A DNA stretch of 64,000 bases from Sedimenticola hydrogenitrophicus (lineage in GTDB: Bacteria; Pseudomonadota; Gammaproteobacteria; Chromatiales; Chromatiaceae), in assembly GCF_029017505.1 (NCBI RefSeq), contig NZ_JAQGEI010000011.1, positions 1-64,000 on the forward strand, written 5' to 3'. The translations under genes and the position numbers were made by a program. The notes under the pieces were generated by a model. That model was not told the origin of the DNA. It searched no databases and was given only the letters and a program-made list of their open reading frames with translations. Shown here piece by piece: positions 35,396 to 43,284 of this stretch (within the stretch, counting starts at the first letter, position 1; every line of letters starts with the position of its first letter).

Positions 35396-36025
35396 TTAGA
35401 ATCCATCTCGCTGAAGTGTTGTCAGTTGTCGGTCGTGCACGCCGCCCAGCAGCAGTTGGGAGAGCAGTGCACCGATCAGTGCCAGGAACATGTCCCATTG
35501 GGTATCCCAGACGTCGCCCTGGGTGCCGAGAAAGGCCGCCGAGGCCTCCTCGCTGATCAGGGCGGTCCACCACTCGATCATTTCATAAAAGGCGGAGAAT
35601 GCAAGGCAGATGCTGGTCACCGTGAGCAGCAGCCAGCCACCCGGGGCCAGCGGCGAGCGGCGCAGCAGTATCTCCCGCGCCAGTATGGCCGGGATGAACC
35701 CCTGGGCCAGATGGCCAATCCGGTCATAGTGGTTGCGTGACAGATCCAGGCTGTCGCGCAGCCAGTTGAACAGCGGGACCTCGGCATAGGTGTAGTAACC
35801 GCCAATGATCAGGATTATGGCGTGCAGGGCCAGTAGCCGGTAGAGCAGCGGGGTCAGCGGGAACACGGGTCTGCTCCAGGTCGCCAGCACCAGGCCCAGC
35901 ATCACCGGCGCGGTCTCCAGGAACCAGGTGAGCCGGTCGGCTACCGGATCAATCGCACTGAGCAGCAGCGACAGGGTGACCAGCAGCAGTAACACGGCCG
36001 GTTCCTTGGTGACGGTTCGCTTCAT
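35396..36025 (-). CDS. DUF2238 membrane protein, YjdF-like
   Basis: The 209-residue inner-membrane protein has about six spans. Conserved motifs of the YjdF/DUF2238 family are seen: DRIGHLAQGFIPAILAREIL, SAFYEMIEWWTAL and FLGTQGDVWDTQWDMFLAL. The acidic and aromatic residues in these motifs are the family signature; the function is not known. It lies between apaG and apaH, almost abutting apaH, which suggests a shared transcript. The family A repeat at 36049-36211 lies just upstream. Confidence 0.9.
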   Translation of the reverse strand: MKRTVTKEPAVLLLLVTLSLLLSAIDPVADRLTWFLETAPVMLGLVLATWSRPVFPLTPLLYRLLALHAIILIIGGYYTYAEVPLFNWLRDSLDLSRNHYDRIGHLAQGFIPAILAREILLRRSPLAPGGWLLLTVTSICLAFSAFYEMIEWWTALISEEASAAFLGTQGDVWDTQWDMFLALIGALLSQLLLGGVHDRQLTTLQRDGF

Positions 36026-36048
36026 GCATTCAATCCGGGGTATGAGCG

Positions 36049-36211
36049 TTAGACGATTGCCGGAAATGAATATCCCGGATTGCGTAGGATTTTAGTTTCC
36101 CTGCAAGGCGCCCCAGACGCAGCCTGTTCGGACTATGCGATGCCTGGGGCAACGCCGCAGGGGGACGAAACGACCAGTAAGCCGGGATGTTCATTGACAG
36201 AAATCGCCTTA
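36049..36211 (+). mobile_element. MITE-like 165-bp palindromic repeat family A, copy 2
   Basis: This 163-bp copy begins TTAGACGATTGCCGGAAATG and ends GACAGAAATCGCCTTA, with the central block CCCCAGACGC...GCCTGGGGC. It is in the same orientation as 52904-53068 and opposite to 15301-15462. Its last three bases are the stop codon of apaG on the minus strand. Confidence 0.82.
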
Positions 36212-36592
36212 GTGCAGGATTCGCGGCAGCGCCAGGGAGAAAGGGGCGATGGGGGCGTCAAAATGCTCGCCCGACTCGGACTGCATCTGGTAGCTGCCCT
36301 GCATGGTTCCCACCGGGGTCGGCAGTGCCGTGCCGCTGCTGTAGACGAAATCCTCACCCGGGCGCAGAAACGGCTGCTGTCCCACCACGCCTTCGCCGAA
36401 TACCTCCTGTACGTCGCCATTGGCGTCGGTAATGAGCCAGTGGCGACTTATCAGTCGGGCGCCGGCCCCCCCGGTATTGCGGATCGTGATGGTATAGGCG
36501 AACACATAGCGATCCTCTGCCGGATTGGACTCTCCCTCGACATAGGCGGTGCGTACCTTCACCTCAATGCTGTTGCGTGCTGATTTGCTCAT
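36209..36592 (-). CDS. apaG: ApaG domain protein (Co2+/Mg2+ efflux protein family)
   Basis: The small 127-residue protein has a fibronectin-III-like ApaG fold. Typical stretches are VKVRTAYVEGESNPAEDRYVFAYTITIRNTG, LISRHWLITDANGDVQEVFGEGVVGQQPFLRPGEDFVYSSG and GTMQGSYQM. ApaG has been linked with divalent cation resistance and in some bacteria binds nucleotides; its exact role is open. Its stop codon TAA is formed by the outer end of a MITE-like repeat, so the C-terminus (SLALPRILH) may have been altered by that insertion. Confidence 0.93.
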   Translation of the reverse strand: MSKSARNSIEVKVRTAYVEGESNPAEDRYVFAYTITIRNTGGAGARLISRHWLITDANGDVQEVFGEGVVGQQPFLRPGEDFVYSSGTALPTPVGTMQGSYQMQSESGEHFDAPIAPFSLALPRILH

Positions 36593-36746
36593 GGACAGGT
36601 GTGACTCGTTTTACCAATGGACGGGATTTTATCTGAAACGACAGACTCGTGGATATTATGACAGCTTCAGATATTGGTTGTCCGGTCGCTCAATTAGATA
36701 GTTGAGAGATTCTCTGATGTGCGCTGTTGACTATAGGATGCTGCGG

Positions 36747-37202
36747 ATGAACAAGCGATCATTATTCCTGCTGCTGTGGCTGGGGTGTGTGGCGGCGTGG
36801 GCGGCCGATGCCAATCAATTGCTGCTGTCGGCGGCCGGTCTTGGACAGGAGCGACAGGTGATGGCGCTGTTGGCGCAGGGTGCCGATGCCAATGCCCGGA
36901 ACGGCGCCGGCCGTCCCGCGCTGGTGCTGGCGGCATTCAATGGCAATGCCCGTACCCTGCGGGCGTTATTGGCCGCCGGGGCCGATGTGAACGCCGTGGA
37001 TGGGGTCGGCAACAGTGCCCTGATGGATGCCGCCGCCTTTGGCCATGCGGCGGCCGTGGAGGCGCTGATCCAGGCCGGTGCGGATGTCAATCTCAAGAAC
37101 AAGGTGGGCGTCGGTGCCTTGCAGCGGGCCAATCTGGGCAGGCACCCGGCGGTGATCAGGCTGCTGGAGGAAGCGGGCGCAACCGAGGCGGCCGACCAAT
37201 GA
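36747..37202 (+). CDS. Secreted ankyrin-repeat protein
   Basis: The 151-residue protein has a signal peptide (MNKRSLFLLLWLGCVAAWA) followed by about four ankyrin repeats (LLLSAAGLGQERQVMALLAQGADANARNGAGRPALVLAAFNGNARTLRALLAAGADVNAVDGVGNSALMDAAAFGH...). It should be periplasmic. The frame opens earlier, but the Met at 36747 gives a clean signal peptide. Its last bases overlap the start of a 65-codon frame (ATGA). The binding partner is unknown; the two tiny downstream genes may be partners. Confidence 0.85.
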   Translation: MNKRSLFLLLWLGCVAAWAADANQLLLSAAGLGQERQVMALLAQGADANARNGAGRPALVLAAFNGNARTLRALLAAGADVNAVDGVGNSALMDAAAFGHAAAVEALIQAGADVNLKNKVGVGALQRANLGRHPAVIRLLEEAGATEAADQ

Positions 37203-37396
37203 GCCGGCCGCCGGAGTGGCGGTGTTTGCGGGTGGGTTGGCATTTTTGCGCAGACGCCGATGTGATTGCCGGACGATGTGAAGTGAGTCAATTTCACGAC
37301 GGCGCGTTTGCAGCAGAATATCCCACGATCCCTATGATTCTACTCCCGGGTGATTCCACTCCCTGGTTGGCAGCCGTGATGCGGGAGGAGGTGTAG
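37199..37396 (+). CDS. Small hypothetical protein coupled to the ankyrin gene
   Basis: This frame of 65 codons starts at an ATG overlapping the ankyrin stop codon (ATGA) and ends in VMREEV and TAG. The product (MSRPPEWRCLRVGWHFCADADVIAGRC...) has three cysteines and ends in a hydrophobic-acidic stretch. There is no recognised domain. The tight overlap with the ankyrin gene, and the next gene starting 1 bp after its stop, support translation. The product could also be a coincidental frame. Confidence 0.45.
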   Translation: MSRPPEWRCLRVGWHFCADADVIAGRCEVSQFHDGAFAAEYPTIPMILLPGDSTPWLAAVMREEV

Positions 37397-37397
37397 C

Positions 37398-37559
37398 GTG
37401 TTCAGAGCCCAACACCCCCGGCGCAAGCCGGATGTTCTTCTTCTCCTCTATTCCCTGGTCGGGGCGGCGCTGCTGGCGACCCTGTCGATCCATTTCCACT
37501 TGCTGGATCGGCCGGCGGCAGTTGATCAGAGTCACTCCTATAGCAATCCGCGGGGCTGA
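37398..37559 (+). CDS. Small single-pass membrane protein
   Basis: A GTG start at 37398 has a strong ribosome binding site (GGGAGGAG, seven bases upstream) and begins one base after the preceding stop. The 53-residue product has a basic N-terminus (FRAQHPRRKPD), one hydrophobic helix (VLLLLYSLVGAALLATLSI) and a short hydrophilic tail ending SYSNPRG. It is likely an inner-membrane micro-protein. The gene is too short for standard ORF filters. Its function is unknown. Confidence 0.55.
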   Translation: MFRAQHPRRKPDVLLLLYSLVGAALLATLSIHFHLLDRPAAVDQSHSYSNPRG

Positions 37560-37663
37560 TTGCCCTCCTGAAGGTGCCACTCCCGGCCAGATGGTTTAAA
37601 ATCAGCCGGTTTTTCAGGTTCGCGGCGTTATGCGAACAGTCCTGAACTGAATCCGGGTGGTCA

Positions 37664-38611
37664 ATGAGTAAAAAATTGCGTGTGGGGGTCGTCGGCGTCG
37701 GCTATCTGGGGCGGTTTCACGCCCTGATCTATTCCCGAATGGAAAATGTGGAGCTGGTCGGTGTGGTCGATATCGATCCGCAAACCGCCGCCCGGGTGGC
37801 CGAGGAGTGCGGTTGCACCGCCTTCGGCAGCAGCAGCGACCTGCTGGGAAAGGTCGATGCGGTCAGTATCGTGGTGCCCACCACGGCCCACCTGGATGAG
37901 GCCAGGCCCTTCCTTGAGGCCGGGGTACACATGCTGCTGGAGAAGCCGATCGCCTCCACGGTCGAGGCAGGCCGGGAAATCGTCCGACTGGCCGAGGCCG
38001 CGGGCGTCATTCTGCAGATCGGCCATCTCGAGCGTTTCAATGCCGGGGTCATGGCGCTGGCGGAGCGCATCCGCCGGCCGCGTTTTATCGAGGCCCACCG
38101 CATGGGCGGCTTCGTCGAGCGCGCCACCGACGTGGACGTGGTCTCGGACCTGATGATTCACGATATCGATATCATCCTCTCGCTGGTGAAGTCGGAGATC
38201 ATTGCCATCTCGGCGGTGGGCACGCCGGTGCTCACGTCGCATGTGGATATAGCCAATGCCCGCCTGGAATTTGCCAACGGCACGGTGGCCAATGTGATCG
38301 CCAGCCGGGTCTCGGAAAAGCGTATGCGGCGGATCCGGGTGTTTGAGGAGAACCGCTACGAGTCGCTCGATTTTATCGACCAGCGCATCGAGACCGCCTA
38401 TCCCAAGCCGCGACCCGGCGAGGCCTGGCCCGAAGTGGTGATGGAGAGCCTGGCCATCGAGCCGGTCAAACCCCTGGATGCCGAGCTGGCGGCCTTCGTC
38501 GCCAGTGTGATCTCCGGCGAGCCTCCGCTGGTGGACGGACAGGTAGGCCTTGAGGCGCTGGACGTGGCCATGCGGGTCAAGGCCGAGATCATGGGGCGTC
38601 TCGGGGCGTAG
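37664..38611 (+). CDS. gnnA: Gfo/Idh/MocA oxidoreductase, probable UDP-GlcNAc 3-dehydrogenase
   Basis: This NAD-dependent sugar dehydrogenase resembles GnnA, which oxidises the 3-OH of UDP-GlcNAc. The 315-residue product has the Rossmann start RVGVVGVGYLGRFHAL, the catalytic-lysine motif LLEKPIAST and ILQIGHLERFNAGVMAL, a stretch typical of UDP-HexNAc 3-dehydrogenases. The DegT aminotransferase follows at 107 bp, as expected for the GnnB partner. In Acidithiobacillus ferrooxidans this pair makes UDP-GlcNAc3N for lipid A. The specific function here is inferred; UDP-sugar oxidation for another surface glycan is the alternative. Confidence 0.75.
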   Translation: MSKKLRVGVVGVGYLGRFHALIYSRMENVELVGVVDIDPQTAARVAEECGCTAFGSSSDLLGKVDAVSIVVPTTAHLDEARPFLEAGVHMLLEKPIASTVEAGREIVRLAEAAGVILQIGHLERFNAGVMALAERIRRPRFIEAHRMGGFVERATDVDVVSDLMIHDIDIILSLVKSEIIAISAVGTPVLTSHVDIANARLEFANGTVANVIASRVSEKRMRRIRVFEENRYESLDFIDQRIETAYPKPRPGEAWPEVVMESLAIEPVKPLDAELAAFVASVISGEPPLVDGQVGLEALDVAMRVKAEIMGRLGA

Positions 38612-38717
38612 TCGGTCTCTCATCCACTCCCCGCCGCCCCGGGGTCCGGTGACCTGTATCGCATCGGGCCGGCGACGTGGCGGGAACCATTCACTTTAAT
38701 CAGCTTCGGAAACGACA

Positions 38718-39833
38718 ATGACACAACAGACAGCCCCCGAGGGTGTGCCCTACCTCAGCCTGCAGCAGGAGTTCCATTCCCTGCAGGCAGAGTGGTTCAG
38801 CCGCATCGAATCGATCGGCGCCGGCGGCGCCTTTATCCTCGGCCCCCATGTGCGGGCCTTCGAGCAGGAGGCGGCGGCGTATATCGGCAGCGAGTTCGCC
38901 GTGGCGGTCGCCAACGGGACCGACGCCCTGGTGCTTTCGCTGCGCGCCCTGGATATCGGTCCGGGGGATGAGGTGATCACCTCGCCCTTCACCTTTTTCG
39001 CCACCGCCGAGGCGATCTCCATCGTCGGGGCGACCCCGGTTTTTGCCGACATCGACGAGGCGAGTTTCAATCTCGACCCCGAGAGCGTGGCGGCCCGGAT
39101 CAATGAGCGGACCCGGGCGATCCTGCCGGTGCATATTTTTGGTAACCCGGCGGATATGGAGCGGCTGAACCAGCTGGCCCGGCAGCATGGTCTGAAGGTC
39201 ATTGAAGATGGTGCCCAGGCGTTTGGCGCGCATGCCGGCGAGTCCATCGTGGGCAGTCTGGGGGACAGCGGCTGTTTCAGTTTCTATCCCACCAAGGTGC
39301 TGGGCTGCTACGGTGATGGCGGGCTGATCAGTACCAGCGACGAGGTGACCCGGGAGCGTCTGCTGAAACTGCGCAATCACGGTGCCAGCGCACCCTTTAC
39401 CCATGATGAACTGGGCTATAACAGCCGCCTGGATGAGGTGCAGGCCGCCCTGTTGCGGATCAAGCTGGAGAAGCTGGAGCAGGATATCGCCGCCCGCACC
39501 CAGGTGGCCGACTGGTATGACGCGCGGCTTGCCGGACTCGATCTGGTGACGCCGCTACGCCCCGCCCGGGGGCGCCATGCGTTCAATCTCTATACCATCC
39601 GCCATCCCCGCCGGGATGCACTGCGGGCACACCTGAATGAGCACCGGATAGGCAACAGCCAGTGCTATCCCCTGGGGCTGCATCTGCAGCGGATCTATGC
39701 CGGGCTCGGCTATCGCCCCGGGGATCTGCCGGTCGTGGATCGCCTGTGTGGCGAGACCCTGTCGTTACCGATCTTCCCGGCCATGACCGAGACGCAGGTC
39801 GACTATGTCTGTGACCGGGTAGCCGGGATCTGA
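38718..39833 (+). CDS. gnnB: DegT/DnrJ/EryC1 aminotransferase, probable GnnB
   Basis: This PLP-dependent sugar aminotransferase, 371 residues, has the class V/VI signature segments: VAVANGTDALVLSLRALDIGPGDEVITSPFTFFATAEAI, DIDEASFNLDPE, IEDGAQAFGA and the PLP-lysine motif FYPTKVLGCYGDGG (Lys near 193). It is expected to transaminate the 3-keto product of the preceding dehydrogenase to a 3-amino sugar nucleotide. The two genes lie in the same orientation 106 bp apart. A WecE/WbpE-type role in O-antigen sugar synthesis cannot be excluded. Confidence 0.78.
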   Translation: MTQQTAPEGVPYLSLQQEFHSLQAEWFSRIESIGAGGAFILGPHVRAFEQEAAAYIGSEFAVAVANGTDALVLSLRALDIGPGDEVITSPFTFFATAEAISIVGATPVFADIDEASFNLDPESVAARINERTRAILPVHIFGNPADMERLNQLARQHGLKVIEDGAQAFGAHAGESIVGSLGDSGCFSFYPTKVLGCYGDGGLISTSDEVTRERLLKLRNHGASAPFTHDELGYNSRLDEVQAALLRIKLEKLEQDIAARTQVADWYDARLAGLDLVTPLRPARGRHAFNLYTIRHPRRDALRAHLNEHRIGNSQCYPLGLHLQRIYAGLGYRPGDLPVVDRLCGETLSLPIFPAMTETQVDYVCDRVAGI

Positions 39834-39840
39834 AACGCTG

Positions 39841-39862
39841 CCGGCCGCATCGAGCGGCCGGT
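39841..39862. terminator. GC-rich hairpin after gnnB
   Basis: A 9-bp stem GCCGGCCGC/GCGGCCGGT with loop ATCGA follows 8 bp after the gnnB stop. The T-run is missing, so this may act as a weak terminator or RNA-stabilising end. Confidence 0.4.
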
Positions 39863-40014
39863 GGATGGTCCGTTGGGGTGAGGAACAAACGCCAACATCC
39901 TGGTGCTCACGCATGCAATCCCGCCCCTAGGGCCGACCATGCGCCCCGATCCATCCAGGCTCGCACGCCGATGACGGCGCCAATGGGGAGCCCTGTGATC
40001 GGGTTTCGGAGCCC

Positions 40015-40407
40015 TTAGTCGTCATCCAGCTCCAAATCGATATCCAGATCATCCTCCAGACCCGGATCTTCGATCTCATCCAGTTCCGCCTCCGACTCCA
40101 CCTTTGCGGTACTGGGCTGGGGGGTCAGTTCCACCTGTTTCAGGCGCATGGAGGCACGCGGTGAGAACTCCTTTTTCGCCTTGGTATAACCGGCATTGAG
40201 CAGGCTGACCAGGTAGGATTCATCCTTGGTGAGCTCACGCAGCTTGGGCTCGACTATGCCCACCTGGAATTCGAGGATCTTGTTGCGGTTCAGGGAATAG
40301 AGGTAGACGGTATTGGCATTGCCCGTTTCCAGGCTCAGATCGCGCAGTACCGGTGAGCTTTTAGTACCAGCCTCAAGAAAACCGTGCCAATAATTCTTTT
40401 TGCTCAT
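40015..40407 (-). CDS. Small protein with acidic C-terminal tail, unknown
   Basis: The 130-residue protein has a folded-looking N-terminal part (MSKKNYWHGFLEAGTKSSPVLRDL, then a NKILEFQVGIVEPKLREL strand-helix) and a strongly acidic tail (ELDEIEDPGLEDDLDIDLELDDD). No signal peptide, membrane span or cysteine pair is present. A GCGGGG ribosome binding site precedes the ATG. I do not recognise a family. The tail resembles that of nucleic-acid mimics or protein-binding tails, which is a speculation. Confidence 0.75.
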   Translation of the reverse strand: MSKKNYWHGFLEAGTKSSPVLRDLSLETGNANTVYLYSLNRNKILEFQVGIVEPKLRELTKDESYLVSLLNAGYTKAKKEFSPRASMRLKQVELTPQPSTAKVESEAELDEIEDPGLEDDLDIDLELDDD

Positions 40408-40642
40408 TTTTACCCCGCAACATTGAACCTTTTTCCCAGGCGGAACGCAGAGGAGAACTGCCTGAATAGCGATAAAAACCTCCGCGTCATGCAGGGCCTG
40501 CAGGAGCGGAATCGGCCTGATCTTATTTTAAAATCAGGCGTTCGACAATAGTTTCCGATACGAAGTTTTAGCGCAATTTTGGGCTTGTGTTTTTGCCTCC
40601 GGAACCCCGTTGGAGGGCCGGGCCATAGCCCCCGTTGCGGGA

Positions 40643-41617
40643 CTAATACTCCTGTAGCACCAGGTCGCTGAAAAGGGCGTTTCGCTCCTGCTCGGAGGCC
40701 GCCTCGAGGGCATGGTCCACCAGCTCCCGGGTCAGGTGCGAGGCAAACAGTTGGATGAAATCGTAATGGTATGCCCGCAGGAACAGGCCCGGCCTGAAGC
40801 CGAGCCGGGTGGTGCTCGGGGGAAACAGGTGAGTGGCATCGAGGGAGCACAGATCCTTGTCCTGATCAGGGCTGTAGGCCATCTTGGCCAGGATGCCGAT
40901 GCCGAGGCCCAGTCTGACATAGGTTTTGATCACATCGGCATCGGTCGCCGTGAACACCACATTCGGCTCCAGGTCGTGACGGCGAAACGCCTTGTCGAGC
41001 TGGGAACGGCCGGTAAAGCCGAACACGTAGGTGACGATGGGGTACTCCGCCACCGCCTCCAGGGTCAAGGGGTGAACCTCCCGCAACGGATGGTCGCAGG
41101 GGGTGATGATGGTCCGGTTCCAGTGATAGCAGGGCATCATGATGAGGTTGCCGAAGTCCACCGTTGCCTCGGTGGCGATGGCGAAATCTACCGCGCCACC
41201 GGCCGCCATCTCGGAAATCTGTTCCGGGTTGCCCTGGTGCATCTGCAGGTCGACCGCGGGATAGCGTGCGCGAAACGCCTTGATCACGGGTGGCAGGACG
41301 TAGCGGGCCTGGGTGTGGGTGGTGGCAATGGAGAGGCTTCCGGCGCGCGGATCGCTGAATTCGCTAGCCACATCGCGGATCGAGTCCACTTCCCTGAGCA
41401 CCGCCTCGGCACGGCTGATGATCGCCGTGCCGGCATCGGTGATGCCGGTCAGCTGGCGGCCGGTACGCTCGAAAATGGTGACACCGAGCTCCTCTTCCAG
41501 CAGGCGGATCTGCTTGCTCACGCCGGGCTGGGAAGTGAACAGGCGCTCGGCCGCTGCGGTGATGTTCAGATCATTCTGGGCGACTGCCAGAAGAAAGCGG
41601 AGCTGTTGTAATTTCAT
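40643..41617 (-). CDS. cysB: LysR-type regulator CysB
   Basis: This LysR-type activator of cysteine biosynthesis is inactive without N-acetylserine or O-acetylserine. The 324-residue product begins MKLQQLRFLLAVAQNDLNITAAAERLFTSQPGVSKQIRLLEEELG, the highly conserved CysB helix-turn-helix, and has the co-inducer domain with SIATTHTQARYVLPPVIKAF and VFTATDADVIKTYVRLGLGIGIL. The start codon at 41617 is chosen as the CysB-typical Met; four extra codons are open upstream. It is divergent from the DsrC-like gene, which may be under its control. Confidence 0.93.
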   Translation of the reverse strand: MKLQQLRFLLAVAQNDLNITAAAERLFTSQPGVSKQIRLLEEELGVTIFERTGRQLTGITDAGTAIISRAEAVLREVDSIRDVASEFSDPRAGSLSIATTHTQARYVLPPVIKAFRARYPAVDLQMHQGNPEQISEMAAGGAVDFAIATEATVDFGNLIMMPCYHWNRTIITPCDHPLREVHPLTLEAVAEYPIVTYVFGFTGRSQLDKAFRRHDLEPNVVFTATDADVIKTYVRLGLGIGILAKMAYSPDQDKDLCSLDATHLFPPSTTRLGFRPGLFLRAYHYDFIQLFASHLTRELVDHALEAASEQERNALFSDLVLQEY

Positions 41618-41692
41618 GATACGACCCAATATATATAATGATTCTTATTACCGCTATAACAATCAACTATTTCTATAGACGGAAAAGTTATT

Positions 41693-41720
41693 TTGATGTA
41701 TTGTCGCGCCGCGCTATAGT
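41693..41720 (+). promoter_or_regulatory. Candidate sigma-70 promoter of the DsrC-like gene
   Basis: A -35 TTGATG (41693-41698) and -10 TATAGT (41715-41720) are spaced 16 bp, 76 bp before the coding start. The AT-rich stretch between it and the cysB start (41620-41690) could hold the CysB operator. Confidence 0.6.
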
Positions 41721-41796
41721 CTCATGCAAGCATGCTCCGTGTTGATGGAATAGCCGGATGCGCGCCGCGACTATTTACATTGTAGGGAGCTTTTCA

Positions 41797-42150
41797 ATGA
41801 GCGCAGTACAGAGAGTAGATGAATCCGCAAGAAACGGCCCCGTATTGGCCAGTCTCGGTTTTGATGAGGATGGCTTCCTGTGCGATGTGGCGGATTGGGA
41901 TGATCGGGTGGCGGAGCGGCTTGCCGAGTTGGAAGGCATCGCGCCCCTGCAGGCAGCCCACTGGCGGGTGATCCGTTTCGTGCGCGACCGCTTTCTACGG
42001 CTGGGTGCCATCCCCCCCATGCGCCGGATATGCCGCAGCAGCGAGCTTTCAAGGAGCGAGGTAAAGACGCTTTTCGGCGGCTGCCTCCAGGTCTGGCGCA
42101 TCGCCGGTCTGCCCAATCCGGGCGAAGAGGCCAGGACCTATTTGAGTTAA
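41797..42150 (+). CDS. DsrC/TusE-family protein without C-terminal redox cysteines
   Basis: The 117-residue protein clearly belongs to the DsrC/TusE fold: FDEDGFLCDVADWDDRVAERLAELEGI, HWRVIRFVRDRF and RIAGLPNP match the family. DsrC carries one cysteine just before the K/R-IAGLP block and another at the penultimate position; TusE keeps the last one. Here the first position is Trp (VWRIAGLP) and the tail is GEEARTYLS, so both are lost. Three other cysteines (29, 79, 95) lie elsewhere. Such cysteine-less members have been called RspA and proposed to be regulatory. The start at 41797 has GGGAG upstream. Confidence 0.85.
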   Translation: MSAVQRVDESARNGPVLASLGFDEDGFLCDVADWDDRVAERLAELEGIAPLQAAHWRVIRFVRDRFLRLGAIPPMRRICRSSELSRSEVKTLFGGCLQVWRIAGLPNPGEEARTYLS

Positions 42151-42245
42151 GTCCAGAATTTTCTGTCCGGTCCGGCCGGTCAGCACCGCTGAAAGGCGGT
42201 ATCAGTATTAAGGGCTCGCCCTTTCATCGTGTTATACCTCCCTTT

Positions 42246-42270
42246 GCCCGGTTCGTCCGGGCGTTTTTTT
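42246..42270 (+). terminator. Intrinsic terminator after the DsrC-like gene
   Basis: A 6-bp GC stem GCCCGG/CCGGGC with loop TTCGT and a run of seven T residues starts 95 bp after the DsrC-like gene stop and touches the end of pdxA on the opposite strand. Confidence 0.8.
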
Positions 42271-42275
42271 GTCCA

Positions 42276-43265
42276 TCAAGAAGCGTTTTTTCCAGCCGTT
42301 GCCAGCCGATGCGCCGCTACTATGGCCGCGTGCAGGCTGCCGATGTCGGCCTGGCCGCTGCCGGCGAGATCGAGGGCGGTACCGTGATCCACCGAGGTGC
42401 GGATGATCGGCAGGCCGAGAGTGATGTTCACCGCATTGCCGAAACCCAGGTGTTTCAGTACCGGCAGCCCTTGATCGTGATACATGGCCAGCACCGCGTC
42501 CGCCCGTTTCAGGTGCCGGGGGGTAAACAGGGTATCCGCGGGCAGTGGCCCCTCCAGATGCATACCCTCGCGGCGCAGCCGCTCCAGGACCGGAATGATG
42601 GTGTCGATCTCCTCCATGCCGAGATGCCCGCCTTCACCGGCATGCGGATTGAGTCCACAGACCAGGATCACGGGGTCGGGCAGGGCAAAGCGCCGGGTCA
42701 GGTCGCCGTGCAGGATCCTGAGCACGCGTTCCAGGGAGGCCTGGGTGATGGCGGCGCTGACATCCTTGAGCGGCAGATGGGTGGTGGCCAGGGCCACCCG
42801 CAGGCCGGGGCAGGCCAGCATCATCACCGGGAAGGCATCGGTCAGCCGGGCGAGAAACTCGGTATGGCCGGAGAACGGGATGCCGGCGTCGTTGATCACC
42901 CCCTTGTGGATCGGGCCGGTCACCAGGGCGCTGAAGCGGTTGGCCAGGCAGCCCCGCGTTGCCTGGGTCAGGGTCTCCAGCACATAAGCGGCATTGGCCG
43001 GTTCCAGGAGGCCGGGTCTGACCGGTTCGACCAGGTCCACCGAAACCACACTGAGGCTGCCGGCGGCCTGTGCGGCCGGTTGGGCGGGATCATAGTGGCG
43101 GATGTGGAGCGGGAGGGAGAGCCGGGCCGCCCGCTCCGTCAGCAACTGCGCCGAGCAGACGGCCACCAGCGGATACTCCCGCGTCTCCTGGGCAAGTTGC
43201 ACGCACAGGTCGGGACCGATGCCGGCGGGTTCACCCGGGGTGAAGGCGAGAGGTGGGAGCGGCAT
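42276..43265 (-). CDS. pdxA: 4-hydroxythreonine-4-phosphate dehydrogenase
   Basis: This NAD-dependent dehydrogenase of pyridoxal phosphate synthesis has 329 residues. Visible motifs are [15 protein letters not shown] at the start, [52 protein letters not shown] (metal and substrate histidines) and [43 protein letters not shown]. The Met at 43265 is used because the family begins there; the open frame upstream overlaps surA. It is 19 bp downstream of surA and in the common lptD-surA-pdxA order. Confidence 0.96.
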   Translation of the reverse strand: MPLPPLAFTPGEPAGIGPDLCVQLAQETREYPLVAVCSAQLLTERAARLSLPLHIRHYDPAQPAAQAAGSLSVVSVDLVEPVRPGLLEPANAAYVLETLTQATRGCLANRFSALVTGPIHKGVINDAGIPFSGHTEFLARLTDAFPVMMLACPGLRVALATTHLPLKDVSAAITQASLERVLRILHGDLTRRFALPDPVILVCGLNPHAGEGGHLGMEEIDTIIPVLERLRREGMHLEGPLPADTLFTPRHLKRADAVLAMYHDQGLPVLKHLGFGNAVNITLGLPIIRTSVDHGTALDLAGSGQADIGSLHAAIVAAHRLATAGKNAS

Positions 43266-43284
43266 GCCCAATCCTGCTTCCCTC

